Shown here piece by piece: positions 33,777-42,847 of a stretch of 64,000 bases of DNA (its first letter is position 1; every line of letters starts with the position of its first letter). Position numbers and translations under genes: made by a program. The notes under the pieces were generated by a model. The model searched no databases and had not been told where the DNA came from. It saw only the letters and a program-made list of their open reading frames with translations. The stretch is from Ruixingdingia sedimenti (GTDB lineage: Bacteria; Pseudomonadota; Alphaproteobacteria; Rhodobacterales; Rhodobacteraceae). The stretch covers positions 49,235-113,234 of the forward strand of contig NZ_JAVKPH010000013.1 in assembly GCF_031432425.1 (NCBI RefSeq), read 5' to 3'.

Positions 33777-35012
33777 ATGAGCGCCGCCCCCGCCCCCCCG
33801 GCCCCGTTCCTCATCCGCGCGCTGCTGCTGGCCGGGGTCTGGCTGATCTACCTCGTCTTCGGCCTGACGGCGGCGAGCCTTGCGCCGCTGGTCCCCCCGA
33901 TCGCGGCCGAACTGGGCGTGGGCAATGGCGCGATGGGGCTGATCCTCGGCGCCTGGCCGCTGACCTATATCGCCGCCGCCCTGCCCGGGGGGGCGATGCT
34001 GGACCGGATCGGGGCGCGGTGGGGCCTTCTGATCGCGGTGGCGGTGATGGCGGCCTCGGCCTTTCTGCGCGGGGTGGTGGACACGCCGCTGCAACTGGCG
34101 CTGGCCGTGGCGCTGTTCGGGGTGGGCGGGCCGCTGATCTCTGTCGGTGCGCCCAAGCTGATCGCGCAGCTTTACGCGGGCCGTGCGCGCGGCACGGCGA
34201 TGGGGATCTATGTCACCGGCCCCTATCTGGGCGGCATCCTGGCGCTGAGCCTGACGAACAGCGTTTTCCTGCCGCTGGCGGGGGGCGACTGGCGCGGGGT
34301 GATGGCGCTGCATGGCGGGCTGATCCTGGCGGCGGGGCTGGTCTGGGTCGTGATCGCCACGCTGCCCGCCGCCCGGCCGCTGACCGGACCCGCGGGCAAG
34401 AGCGGCAAGTTCGACCCCGCGGCCTTCCGCGATGTCGTGCGTTCGCGCGAGGTGCAGACGATCCTTGCGGTGGCCATCGGGATCTTCGCCGTCAACCATG
34501 CGCTGAACAACTGGCTGCCCACCGTGTTGCAGGCGCGGGGGCTGAGCGCGGCTGCGGCGGGCTATTGGGCCGCGATCCCGACGGCGGTGGGCATCCTCGG
34601 TGCGCTGACGGTGCCGCGGTTCGCCACGCCCGACCGGCAGGTGGGCATCATGGCGGGGCTGTTCGTGTCGATGCTGTGCGCGACGCTGCTGCTGCAACTG
34701 GTGCCGGGGCCGCTGCTGGTCGCGGGGCTGGTGCTGCAGGGCATCGCGCGGGGCACGATGATGACGGTGGCGATCATGCTGCTGATGGAATCGCGCGACG
34801 TGCCCAAGGAACGGCTGGGGCTGGCCGGGGGGCTTTTCTTCACCACGGCGGAAATCGGCGGGGTGATGGGGCCGGCGGCGTTCGGGCTGGTGTCGGACCT
34901 GTCGGGCGGCTTCGTGGTGCCGCTGGTGCTGCTGAGCGTGCTCTGTGCGCTGATGCTGGCGCTTGTGGGGCAACTGGCGCGGCTGCGCCCGCGGCTGGCG
35001 GCGGCGGGCTGA
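33777..35012 (+). CDS. MFS transporter (CynX/NimT-like)
   Basis: A 411-aa transporter with 12 predicted spans. The first half has GLILGAWPLTYIAAALPGGA with the loop LDRIGARWGLL, the MFS motif A. The second half has FAVNHALNNWLPTVLQARGL, like the CynX/NimT branch, which moves cyanate, nitrate-like or small organic compounds. Substrate cannot be told. ATG 33777 fits the start of the first span; in-frame sequence upstream looks non-coding. Confidence 0.9.
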   Translation: MSAAPAPPAPFLIRALLLAGVWLIYLVFGLTAASLAPLVPPIAAELGVGNGAMGLILGAWPLTYIAAALPGGAMLDRIGARWGLLIAVAVMAASAFLRGVVDTPLQLALAVALFGVGGPLISVGAPKLIAQLYAGRARGTAMGIYVTGPYLGGILALSLTNSVFLPLAGGDWRGVMALHGGLILAAGLVWVVIATLPAARPLTGPAGKSGKFDPAAFRDVVRSREVQTILAVAIGIFAVNHALNNWLPTVLQARGLSAAAAGYWAAIPTAVGILGALTVPRFATPDRQVGIMAGLFVSMLCATLLLQLVPGPLLVAGLVLQGIARGTMMTVAIMLLMESRDVPKERLGLAGGLFFTTAEIGGVMGPAAFGLVSDLSGGFVVPLVLLSVLCALMLALVGQLARLRPRLAAAG

Positions 35013-35031
35013 GGCCCGCCGCGCCCCTGCC

Positions 35032-35895
35032 TTACACGGCGGCCTTGCGGCTTTCGTCCAGATAGATCTCGCGCAGGCGGGTGGCCACCGGGCCGGGCGC
35101 GCCCGTGCCCACCTTGGCGCCGTCGATTTCCACCACCGGCATCACGAAGGCCGAGGCAGAGGTGAAGAACGCCTCGTCCGCCGCCTTGGCCTCGTCGACG
35201 GTGAAGGGGCGTTCCTCGACCGTCAGCTGCGCCTCTGCGGCATAGCGCAGCAGGGCGGCGCGGGTGATGCCGTGCAGGATGTCGTTCGACAGCGGCCGGG
35301 TGACGATGCGCCCGCCCTTGACGATATAGACGTTGTTCGACGTGCCCTCGGTCACGAAACCGTCCTCGACCAGCCAGGCGTCGTCCACGCCGGCGGCCTT
35401 GGCCATCATCTTGCCCATCGAGGGGTAGAGAAGCTGCACCGTCTTGATGTCGCGCCGGCCCCACCGGATGTCGGGGATGGAAATCACCTTCATCCCCGCC
35501 TTCGCCGCCGGATTGTCGGCCAGCCCCGGCTTCGACTGGGTGAACAGGACCACCGTGGGTTTCGTCACCGCAGGGTCGGGAAAGGCGAAATCGCGGTCGC
35601 CGGGGTTGCCGCGCGTGACCTGAAGGTAGACCATCCCCTCGGTCAGGGCGTTGCGGGCCACCAGTTCGCGGTGCACGGCCAGCCATTCCTCGGCGCCCAT
35701 CGGGTTTTCGATCCCCAGTTCGGCCAGCGACCGCGCCAGCCGCTGCGTGTGACCCGCGAAATCCACCAGCTTGCCGTCCAGAACGCTCGTCACCTCATAG
35801 ACGCCATCGGCCATCAGAAAGCCGCGGTCGAAGACCGACACCCGCGCCTCTGCTTCGGGCAGGTATTCGCCATTCACATAGACGATGCGGGTCAT
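35032..35895 (-). CDS. D-amino-acid aminotransferase (class IV, PLP)
   Basis: A 287-aa fold type IV aminotransferase. K151 (RRDIKTVQLLYPSMG) binds PLP, E183 (VTEGTSNNVY) pairs with the ring nitrogen, and VFDRGFLMADGVYEV is the N-terminal class IV pattern. The length and QVTRGNPGDRDFAFP favour D-alanine transaminase over branched-chain enzymes. It lies 25 bp after the dipeptide epimerase gene. Together they point to recycling of D-amino acids from peptidoglycan. Confidence 0.9.
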   Translation of the reverse strand: MTRIVYVNGEYLPEAEARVSVFDRGFLMADGVYEVTSVLDGKLVDFAGHTQRLARSLAELGIENPMGAEEWLAVHRELVARNALTEGMVYLQVTRGNPGDRDFAFPDPAVTKPTVVLFTQSKPGLADNPAAKAGMKVISIPDIRWGRRDIKTVQLLYPSMGKMMAKAAGVDDAWLVEDGFVTEGTSNNVYIVKGGRIVTRPLSNDILHGITRAALLRYAAEAQLTVEERPFTVDEAKAADEAFFTSASAFVMPVVEIDGAKVGTGAPGPVATRLREIYLDESRKAAV

Positions 35896-35920
35896 GGGCC
35901 GTCTCCTTCGGTGGGGCCGG

Positions 35921-36883
35921 TCAGCCCCATAGCGCGGGCTCCGGCGGGTGGACCTCGCCCGCGTCGTAGCGCAGGGGGTGCGGGCGGTCTTGTGCCAACA
36001 GAAGCGGGCCGTCAAGATCCGTCACCGCCGCCTCTTGCGCGACCAGCAGGGCGGGCGCCATCGACAGGCTGGTGGCGACCATGCAGCCGACCATCACCCC
36101 GAACCCCGCCGCATGCGCCGCCGCCCGCAGCGCCAGCGCCTCTGTCAGCCCGCCGGCCTTGTCGAGCTTGATGTTCACCATGTCGTACCGCCCGGCCAGC
36201 GCGGGCAGGCTGGCGCGGTCATGGCAGCTTTCGTCGGCGCAGACCGGCACCGGGCGCGGCAGCCCTTCCAGCGCCGCATCGGCACCCGCGGGCAGCGGCT
36301 GTTCCACCAGCGCGACGCCGAGCCGGGCCAGATGCGGGGCGAGGTCGGCATAGATTTCCGCCGTCCAGCCCTCGTTCGCATCCACGATGATGCGCGATTG
36401 CGGCGCACCCGCGCGCACCGCCTCCAGCCGGGGCATGTCGTCGGGGGTGCCCAGCTTGATCTTCAGCAGCGGCCGCCGCGCCTGCCGTTCCGCCGCCGCC
36501 CGCATCGCCGCGGGCGTGTCGAGCGACAGGGTAAAGGCCGTCAGCACCGGGTGCGGCGCGGGCAGGCCGGCCAGGTCCCACACCCGGCGGTTGGTCTGTT
36601 TCGCCTCCAGATCCCACAGCGCGCAGTCCACCGCATTGCGCGCGGCGCCCGGCGGCAACAGGTGCTGCAACGCCGCGCGGCCGACGTCCCCCGGCAGGCC
36701 CGCGATCTGCGCCGCCACGCTGTCCATCGTCTCGCCATAGCGCGCATAGGGCACGCATTCGCCGCGCCCCCGGTGGCCGTCGCGCGTGATGGTGACGGTC
36801 AGCACCTCGGCCACGCTGCGGGAACCCCGGCTGATGGTGAAGACCCGGGCAAGCGGAAAGCGATCGTGCGAAAGCGTGATCAT
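35921..36883 (-). CDS. Dipeptide epimerase (L-Ala-D/L-Glu epimerase), enolase superfamily
   Basis: A 320-aa muconate-lactonizing subgroup enzyme. Acid/base K143 is in LKIKLG; metal ligands are D168 (VDANEGW), E194 (VEQPLP) and D217 (CADESC); the second lysine lies in NIKLDKAGG (239-242). In the family this set epimerises L-Ala-D-Glu from murein to L-Ala-L-Glu so that peptidases can use it. It is co-oriented with a D-amino-acid transaminase and a membrane methyltransferase-like gene. Other dipeptides remain possible. Confidence 0.9.
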   Translation of the reverse strand: MITLSHDRFPLARVFTISRGSRSVAEVLTVTITRDGHRGRGECVPYARYGETMDSVAAQIAGLPGDVGRAALQHLLPPGAARNAVDCALWDLEAKQTNRRVWDLAGLPAPHPVLTAFTLSLDTPAAMRAAAERQARRPLLKIKLGTPDDMPRLEAVRAGAPQSRIIVDANEGWTAEIYADLAPHLARLGVALVEQPLPAGADAALEGLPRPVPVCADESCHDRASLPALAGRYDMVNIKLDKAGGLTEALALRAAAHAAGFGVMVGCMVATSLSMAPALLVAQEAAVTDLDGPLLLAQDRPHPLRYDAGEVHPPEPALWG

Positions 36884-36886
36884 CGG

Positions 36887-37507
36887 TCAGTAAAGCGGAA
36901 AGGTGGGTATCAGCCCGTATCCCTTGATCATCTCGAACGCGTCGGCAAGCGGGATGAGCGCGAGAAAGACCAGCGCATCCTGAAGATTGACCCGCAGGGT
37001 GCGTACGTTGAAGGTTACGCTTTCCTCGGTGCGGAACAGGGCGGGATTGGGCAGGATGCGGGGAACGCGGGCGGCGTAGTCGCCATAGGCGTCGCCGAAT
37101 TCCGCCCGCAGGAATGCCTCCTCCTTCGCGGCGGTGATCGAGAGGATGGCGAAGATCAGCCCGGTCAGCACCACCGTCAGCACGACCGAGCCGAGCATCA
37201 GCCCGAAGCCCGCCACGCCGATGGTCGAGAAAAGATAAAGCGGGTGGCGCACCATGGAATAGGGGCCGTCCTGCATGACCACCTTGTTCTTGCGCGACCC
37301 GATATAGAGAATCGACCAGAACCGCCCCAGAACGGCGACGATGATCAGCGCGATCCCCGCGACCTCCATCATCTCGAAAATCCAATGCGTCTCCATCCAC
37401 ACGGATTTCGAGAAGATCACGAAGGGCAGGGCGATCAGGAACGCGATCCGCAGCGCGGCGATGCGGATCTTCTGGTTCACGGGTCGGGTGGCGGACAGGG
37501 CGGACAT
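36887..37507 (-). CDS. Isoprenylcysteine carboxyl methyltransferase-like membrane protein
   Basis: A 206-aa protein with about five spans. The motif GPYSMVRHPLYLF and the later EEAFLRAEFGDAYGDYAARV-type sequence are those of the ICMT/PEMT-like family, which methylate lipids or carboxylates in the membrane using S-adenosylmethionine. The native substrate of bacterial members is mostly unknown. The stop is 3 bp before the dipeptide epimerase start, so they are probably co-transcribed. Confidence 0.88.
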   Translation of the reverse strand: MSALSATRPVNQKIRIAALRIAFLIALPFVIFSKSVWMETHWIFEMMEVAGIALIIVAVLGRFWSILYIGSRKNKVVMQDGPYSMVRHPLYLFSTIGVAGFGLMLGSVVLTVVLTGLIFAILSITAAKEEAFLRAEFGDAYGDYAARVPRILPNPALFRTEESVTFNVRTLRVNLQDALVFLALIPLADAFEMIKGYGLIPTFPLY

Positions 37508-37660
37508 CGCTCGCTTCCTTGCTGGACGGGTCGCTTCAGATGGAGTCCGCGCCGCGCCGGCTGTCAAGCGCCACGCTGCGGTGCAAAACCGGCTTGAACC
37601 TTTCTGCGCAACAGAATAACGAATTGGATGACCATCCTGAAATATCATTGCGAGTCTGCC

Positions 37661-38617
37661 ATGAGCTTCCGCCTTCAACCCCCTGCGCCCGCCCGTCCCA
37701 ACCGCTGCCAGCTGTTCGGGCCCGGATCGCGCCCGGCGCTGTTCGAGAAGATGGCGGCGAGTGCTGCGGATGTGATCAACCTCGACCTGGAGGATTCGGT
37801 GGCGCCCGGCGACAAGGATCAGGCGCGCGCCAACATCATCAAGGCCACGCATGAGGTGGACTGGGGCAACAAATACCTGTCGATCCGCATCAACGGGCTG
37901 GATACGCCGTGGTGGTACCGCGACGTGGTGGACCTGCTGGAACAGGGGTCGGACCGTATCGACCAGATCATGATCCCCAAGGTGGGCTGCGCGGCCGATG
38001 TCTATGCCGTGGACGCGCTGGTGACGGCGGTCGAGGCCGCGAAGGGGCGGGCGAAGCGCATCAGCCTCGAGGTCATCATCGAATCCGCCGCCGGCATCGC
38101 GCATGTCGAGGAAATCGCGGCCTCCAGCCCCCGGTTGCAGGCGATGAGCCTTGGCGCTGCCGATTTCGCCGCCTCGATGGGGATGGCGACGACCGGCATC
38201 GGCGGCACGCAGGAAAACTATTACATGCTGCATCAGGGCGCGAAACACTGGTCCGACCCCTGGCACTGGGCGCAGGCCGCCATCGTCGCCGCCTGCCGCA
38301 CCCACGGCATCCTGCCGGTCGACGGCCCCTTCGGCGATTTCAGCGACGATGAGGGTTTCCGCGCACAGGCGCTGCGGTCGGCCACGCTCGGCATGGTCGG
38401 CAAATGGGCGATCCACCCCAAGCAGGTCGCCCTGGCGAACGAGGTCTTTACCCCCTCTGCCGCCGCCGTCACCGAAGCGCGCGAGATCCTGGCCGCGATG
38501 GAGGAGGCGAAGGCCGCCGGTCAGGGTGCCGCCACCTACAAGGGCCGGCTGATCGACATCGCCTCGATGCGGCAGGCAGAGGTCATCGTGCGTCAGGCGG
38601 AACTGATCGGCGGCTAG
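37661..38617 (+). CDS. mcl1: L-malyl-CoA/beta-methylmalyl-CoA lyase
   Basis: A 318-aa HpcH/citrate-lyase-family enzyme, matching what I recall of Rhodobacter sphaeroides Mcl1 almost throughout and in length. It splits beta-methylmalyl-CoA to glyoxylate and propionyl-CoA and condenses acetyl-CoA with glyoxylate, a central step of the ethylmalonyl-CoA pathway for acetate growth. Key parts: DVINLDLEDSVAP (metal aspartate/glutamate), MIPKVGCAADVY, EVIIESAAGIAHVEEI and GKWAIHPKQVALANEVF. The ATG at 37661 gives the known start MSFRLQP; an in-frame ATG at 37628 is not needed. It is followed by a hairpin and accA. Confidence 0.97.
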   Translation: MSFRLQPPAPARPNRCQLFGPGSRPALFEKMAASAADVINLDLEDSVAPGDKDQARANIIKATHEVDWGNKYLSIRINGLDTPWWYRDVVDLLEQGSDRIDQIMIPKVGCAADVYAVDALVTAVEAAKGRAKRISLEVIIESAAGIAHVEEIAASSPRLQAMSLGAADFAASMGMATTGIGGTQENYYMLHQGAKHWSDPWHWAQAAIVAACRTHGILPVDGPFGDFSDDEGFRAQALRSATLGMVGKWAIHPKQVALANEVFTPSAAAVTEAREILAAMEEAKAAGQGAATYKGRLIDIASMRQAEVIVRQAELIGG

Positions 38618-38673
38618 GGATGCCCCGCGGCGGGGGGAAGAGGAGGCCGCCCGCCGCATCGAAAGGGGGCGCG

Positions 38674-38698
38674 CGCCCCGGACGGATCGTCCGGGGCG
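38674..38698 (+). terminator. Hairpin after mcl1
   Basis: CGCCCCGGAC (38674-38683) and GTCCGGGGCG (38689-38698) form a perfect 10-bp stem with a five-base loop. Only short Ts follow (GTTGCCGTT), so it is a weak terminator or an RNA-stabilising hairpin in the mcl1-accA gap. Confidence 0.55.
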
Positions 38699-38788
38699 TT
38701 GCCGTTGCGGGAACACCGCGGCGCAGCGCGGCGTTGCAAATCCGGGGCCGGATAGGCATATAGACCCGACGCCAGAGCGGAGAACCGG

Positions 38789-39748
38789 ATGCAGTACCTC
38801 GAATTCGAGAAGCCCCTCGCCGAGATCGAAGGCAAGGCCGAGGAACTCCGGGCCATGGCGCGGTCCAACGCGGGGATGGATGTCGAACGCGAGGCCGCGG
38901 CGCTGGACCGCAAGGCCGAACTGATGCTCAAGGACCTCTACAAGGACCTGAGCGCCTGGCGCAAATGCCAGGTCGCCCGCCATCCCGAACGGCCGCACTG
39001 CAAGGACTACATCGAGGCGCTGTTCACCGAATACACCCCCCTTGCCGGTGATCGGAACTTTGCCGATGACCATGCGGTGATGGGCGGGCTGGCGCGGTTC
39101 AATGACCAGCCGGTGGTGGTGATCGGGCAGGAAAAGGGCCACGACACCAAGTCGCGGATCGAGCGGAATTTCGGCATGGCCCGCCCCGAAGGTTATCGCA
39201 AGGCGATCCGGCTGATGGATCTGGCGCATCGCTTTGGCCTGCCGGTGATCACGCTGGTCGACACCCCCGGCGCCTATCCGGGCAAGGGCGCCGAAGAACG
39301 CGGCCAGGCCGAGGCGATTGCGCGGTCGACCCAGAAATGCCTTGAAATCGGGGTGCCGCTGGTGTCGGTCATCATCGGCGAGGGCGGATCGGGCGGGGCG
39401 GTGGCCTTTGCCACGGCGAACCGTGTCGCGATGCTGGAACATTCCGTCTATTCCGTCATCACCCCCGAGGGCTGCGCGTCGATCCTGTGGAAGGACGCCG
39501 AAAAGATGCGCGAAGCCGCCGAGGCCCTGCGCCTGACGGCGCAGGATCTGCTCAAGCTTGGGGTGATCGACCGTATCGTCAAGGAACCGCTTGGCGGTGC
39601 GCAGCGCGACCCGGCGGCCGCGGTCGAGGCCGTGGGCAAGGCGATCGAGGCGATGCTGAAGGATCTTGCCGGCAAGACGCCCGAGGCGCTGGTCAAGGAT
39701 CGCCGGCAGAAATTCCTCGGGATGGGCAGCAAGGGCCTGGCGGCGTGA
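38789..39748 (+). CDS. accA: Acetyl-CoA carboxylase carboxyltransferase subunit alpha
   Basis: A 319-aa AccA, which with AccD moves the carboxyl group from biotin to acetyl-CoA, starting fatty acid synthesis. The N-terminus MQYLEFEKPLAEIEGKAEEL is typical, followed by RHPERPHCKDYIEALF, the GGLARFN crotonase core and TLVDTPGAYPGKGAEERGQA. Length is normal. Single gene with its own short upstream region (CGGAG before the ATG). Confidence 0.98.
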   Translation: MQYLEFEKPLAEIEGKAEELRAMARSNAGMDVEREAAALDRKAELMLKDLYKDLSAWRKCQVARHPERPHCKDYIEALFTEYTPLAGDRNFADDHAVMGGLARFNDQPVVVIGQEKGHDTKSRIERNFGMARPEGYRKAIRLMDLAHRFGLPVITLVDTPGAYPGKGAEERGQAEAIARSTQKCLEIGVPLVSVIIGEGGSGGAVAFATANRVAMLEHSVYSVITPEGCASILWKDAEKMREAAEALRLTAQDLLKLGVIDRIVKEPLGGAQRDPAAAVEAVGKAIEAMLKDLAGKTPEALVKDRRQKFLGMGSKGLAA

Positions 39749-39823
39749 TCCGGCGCTGACCCCGGCAGCGGGGTTGGCGAACGTGGCGGTGTTTCCCTTT
39801 TGCCCTGCGCACGAGGTCATGGA

Positions 39824-40393
39824 TTGCCCGATCTCCTGAAGACGGTTCTTCGCCGCGGCGTCGCCTTTGCGACGGGTGCCGGTGTGGCCTTGGCCGGGGT
39901 CTGGGCCCTCCGCGCCTTTAACGGACCGGACGAGGCCACGCTGCTGCATGGACTGCTGCGCGATCATTGCCTGCCATGGGTCACCGACGCGGTGACGCCC
40001 TTTGCCGATGTCGGCCAGCCGGTCTCACCCGCCGAAATGATGCTGATCGATGACCCGATGCGCAAGTGGAGCATCGGCGCGCGGCGCATCGCCGACGGCC
40101 GGTTCGAGGCCGCCTGGGGTGCAACCACCGACTCCTGGGTGCCAAGCCGGCTCTGCCTGATAACGGCCGCGGAAACCGACGGTTTTGCCGTGCCGCCGGG
40201 GTCGCTGGTGACTGGCCTGACCGAGGCGCTGGCCGGCACCGGCCTGAAACCCGAGAACCCTGCCCCGGTCGATGGCCCGACCGTGATCGGCTGGGTGCGC
40301 GACGGCGATCTGCCCTACACGGGGCTGCGCCTTGTCATCGTTGCCGCGCCGGGCCGAATCCTTTCTGCGCAGATGGTGGACGATCAGGACTGA
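39824..40393 (+). CDS. Hypothetical membrane-anchored protein
   Basis: A 189-aa protein with one N-terminal hydrophobic span (GVAFATGAGVALAGVWAL) and a soluble domain with two cysteines (DHCLPW and SRLCLIT). I do not recognise a family. TTG 39824 has GAGG 8 bases upstream; TTG 39800 is an in-frame alternative. It overlaps the converging acyltransferase gene by 10 bp at the 3' end. Probably periplasmic. Confidence 0.65.
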   Translation: MPDLLKTVLRRGVAFATGAGVALAGVWALRAFNGPDEATLLHGLLRDHCLPWVTDAVTPFADVGQPVSPAEMMLIDDPMRKWSIGARRIADGRFEAAWGATTDSWVPSRLCLITAAETDGFAVPPGSLVTGLTEALAGTGLKPENPAPVDGPTVIGWVRDGDLPYTGLRLVIVAAPGRILSAQMVDDQD

Positions 40394-41124
40394 GGGCGGA
40401 TCGTCATTCCGCCTTCGACCATCAGCCGGTCCGATGCGGTCTCTATGCGGTGCTCGATCTCGGCCATGAAGCGGTCGACCGGCATTCCCGGCGCGATGCC
40501 CGGCAGGAATTCCATCACCGCAAGGCCCGGTTTGCGCAGGATCCCGTGACGGGGCCAGAACACGCCGACGTTCGTGGCGGCGGGCACGCAGGTCTGGCCC
40601 AGTTGCGCGTAAAGATGGCCGGTGCCGATCTTGTAGGGGCGCCGCGCGCCCGCGGCGACGCGGGTGCCCTGGGGATAGATGATCAGCTGCCCGGGCAGTG
40701 TCGCACCCTTTGCGACGCCCTCCATCATCATCTTGATCGCCATCGCGCGCCGGCCGCGGTCCACCGGAACGCAGCCGATGCGCAATGCGTACCAGCCCAG
40801 GATCGGGGCCCAGACAAGTTCCTTCTTCATGATGAACTTGGGCCGGGGCACCACCGAACAGATGAGGATGATGTCGAAAAAGCTCTGGTGCTTGGCGGCG
40901 ATGATGACCTCGTCCTGCGGAACGGGGCCGCGGATTTCGGATCGCAGCCCCACCAGCCAGTGCGCCAGAAACCGCACCGTGCGGCAGTAGGCGTGAACGG
41001 CGGCAAAGGCGCCGCGCCTGTCGAAGACGGCCCAGGGGGTGAAGAAAACGGCGTAAAGCGCCATCGTGGCATACATCAGCACGATGAAAATGGCCGAGCG
41101 GACATATTGCAGCGCCAGAAACAT
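40384..41124 (-). CDS. plsC: 1-acyl-sn-glycerol-3-phosphate acyltransferase
   Basis: A 246-aa PlsC-type acyltransferase making phosphatidic acid at the membrane. One or two N-terminal spans precede the HX4D catalytic motif H79-D84 (AKHQSFFD). The glycerol-phosphate motif is YPQGTR (150-155), with glutamine in place of the usual glutamate. A last motif region is VPAATNVGVFW. The start overlaps the ftsX stop (TGATG), so it is the third gene of the ftsE-ftsX-plsC operon. Confidence 0.94.
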   Translation of the reverse strand: MFLALQYVRSAIFIVLMYATMALYAVFFTPWAVFDRRGAFAAVHAYCRTVRFLAHWLVGLRSEIRGPVPQDEVIIAAKHQSFFDIILICSVVPRPKFIMKKELVWAPILGWYALRIGCVPVDRGRRAMAIKMMMEGVAKGATLPGQLIIYPQGTRVAAGARRPYKIGTGHLYAQLGQTCVPAATNVGVFWPRHGILRKPGLAVMEFLPGIAPGMPVDRFMAEIEHRIETASDRLMVEGGMTIRPQS

Positions 41125-42017
41125 CACTGGAACTCCCGCAGCTTGGCCAACGCCGCGGCCCGCGTGGCACCAAATGCGACCCCGGCCGCCGCAAACGGCA
41201 GCACCAGCGGCCAGAGCCAGCCCCATCCGTGGAAGCCGAGCCCGGTCAGGAACCCGCCCGCCGCATCGGCCGACGGCAGAAGCGCCACCGCCAGCATCCC
41301 CGCCAGCGCCCCCGCCAGCGCCCCCGCGAAGGCGCGCAGGGTAAAGCGGCGCACGAAGGCGCGGGCGATGAAGGCGTCGCGCGCGCCCACCAGCCGCAAC
41401 ACCCGGATCACCTGCGCGTTCGAGGCCAGCGCCGCATTGGCCGCCAGCGTGATCATCGCCGCCATCGTCGTGCCGATCAGGATCATCGACACCGTGCCGA
41501 TCAGCCGCAGCCGCCCCGCCGCCACCGCCAGCGGGCGGCGCCAGCGGGTGTGATCGTCCAGCACCGCGCCCGGGGCCTCTGCCGCCAGCCGCAGGCGCAG
41601 CCCCTCGGCGTCATAGCCGCCGTCGCCTTCCGTCACCTCGATCAGCCGGGGCAGGGCGAGGCTTTCGATCGGCAGGTCGGGGCCGAACCAGGGTTCCAGC
41701 AGCGCGCGCTGTTCGACATCCGACAGCGCGCGGGCGCGGGCCACGCCCGGGGTCGTCGCCAGCAGGTCCAGCACCGCGCGGGTCTGCGCCTCCATCTGTT
41801 CGCCCGGGGCCGAGATGCGGATGGTGGCGGTGCGGCTCAGCGCCTCAGACCAGCGGTCGGCGAGCCGGCCCGACGCCATCGACAGCGCCAGCGCAAAGAC
41901 CGCCAGAAAGGCCATCGCCCCGGCGGTGAAGCTGGTCAGCCATGCGGTATGGCCCGAGGGCGGCACCACCCGGTCGGCGGGGGTGTCGGTGGTGCGCAGG
42001 CGGTCCATCAGGTTCAC
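41124..42017 (-). CDS. ftsX: Cell division protein FtsX
   Basis: A 297-aa membrane protein with four spans and a large periplasmic domain between the first two (about residues 50-165). It works with FtsE to control murein hydrolases at the septum. The last three spans include LIGTVSMILIGTTMAAMITL and the typical VIRVLRLVGARDAFIARAFV. GTG 42017 overlaps the ftsE stop (GTGA). Sequence is diverged from E. coli FtsX but the layout is decisive. Confidence 0.93.
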   Translation of the reverse strand: MNLMDRLRTTDTPADRVVPPSGHTAWLTSFTAGAMAFLAVFALALSMASGRLADRWSEALSRTATIRISAPGEQMEAQTRAVLDLLATTPGVARARALSDVEQRALLEPWFGPDLPIESLALPRLIEVTEGDGGYDAEGLRLRLAAEAPGAVLDDHTRWRRPLAVAAGRLRLIGTVSMILIGTTMAAMITLAANAALASNAQVIRVLRLVGARDAFIARAFVRRFTLRAFAGALAGALAGMLAVALLPSADAAGGFLTGLGFHGWGWLWPLVLPFAAAGVAFGATRAAALAKLREFQ

Positions 42018-42685
42018 AGGTCCGCCCCCGCCAGTTGCACCCGCCGGTTCTGGATCCGCAGCACCCGGGCCGACACCTGCGCCTTGGCGGCGCGGATCAG
42101 GTTCATGTCATGGGTCGCCACGATCACCGTCTTGCCCATGCGGTTGAGTTCCACCAGCAGCGTCAGCAGGCGCAGCGACATGTCCCAGTCGAGGTTGCCG
42201 GTGGGTTCGTCCGCGATGATCAGCTGCGGCGACATGATCACCGCCCGGGCCACCGCCGCGCGCTGGCGTTCGCCCCCCGACAGTTGCGGCGGCAGCGCGT
42301 CGGCCATGGGGCGCAGCCCGACCCAGGCCAGCAGGTCCGACAGGTCGGCCACATCCGGTTCGCGCCCCGCCACGGTCAGCGGCAGCGCGACATTGGCCGC
42401 GATCGGCAGATGGTCGAGGAACTGGCAGTCCTGATGCACCACCCCGATCTCGCGGCGCAGTTCCGCCACCCCGTCGCGGTCGAGCCCGCGCACCTCGTGG
42501 TCGAACAGCGTCAGGCGGCCGGAACTGGGCAGCAGTTCGGCGTAGCAGAGCTTGAGGAAGGTGGTCTTGCCCGCCCCCGAAGGCCCGGTCAGGAAGTGGA
42601 ACGACCCCGGTGCAAGATGCAGCGAGATGCCCGACAGCAGTTCGCCCCCGCCGTAGCTGTAGCCCACGTTTTCGAATGCGATCAC
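42014..42685 (-). CDS. ftsE: Cell division ATP-binding protein FtsE
   Basis: A 223-aa ABC ATPase. Walker A is GPSGAGKTT (34-42), the signature LSGGERQRAAVARA and Walker B LIIADEPTGNLD with H in VATHD. The GTG at 42685 begins the canonical MIAFENVGYSYGGG and has GGAG 8 bases upstream; ATG 42712 and TTG 42739 are longer alternatives. It is first in the ftsE-ftsX-plsC operon and divergent from the zinc-ribbon gene. Confidence 0.95.
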   Translation of the reverse strand: MIAFENVGYSYGGGELLSGISLHLAPGSFHFLTGPSGAGKTTFLKLCYAELLPSSGRLTLFDHEVRGLDRDGVAELRREIGVVHQDCQFLDHLPIAANVALPLTVAGREPDVADLSDLLAWVGLRPMADALPPQLSGGERQRAAVARAVIMSPQLIIADEPTGNLDWDMSLRLLTLLVELNRMGKTVIVATHDMNLIRAAKAQVSARVLRIQNRRVQLAGADL

Positions 42686-42847
42686 GGCGGTCTCCGAATC
42701 TCCGGCGCGCATTCTGGCCAAAGGCGGGGGCGGATTCAATCGGGCGCGGCAGGCGGCGACACAAAGACTTGGAGAATGCGGGGCGAATTGTTACAAGATC
42801 AGGTGTGGGGTCTGCCTCGCCGCAGCGGGGCGCAGGATGGTAACGGT

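Noticed and set aside
32697..34973. 758-aa minus ORF opposite the MFS transporter
   Set aside because: H/R/Q-rich antisense composition with no motif; the plus-strand frame encodes a clear 12-span transporter.
36887..39967. 1026-aa minus ORF covering the methyltransferase and the mcl1-accA region
   Set aside because: Only its last 206 codons are a real gene; the rest is antisense to mcl1 and accA.
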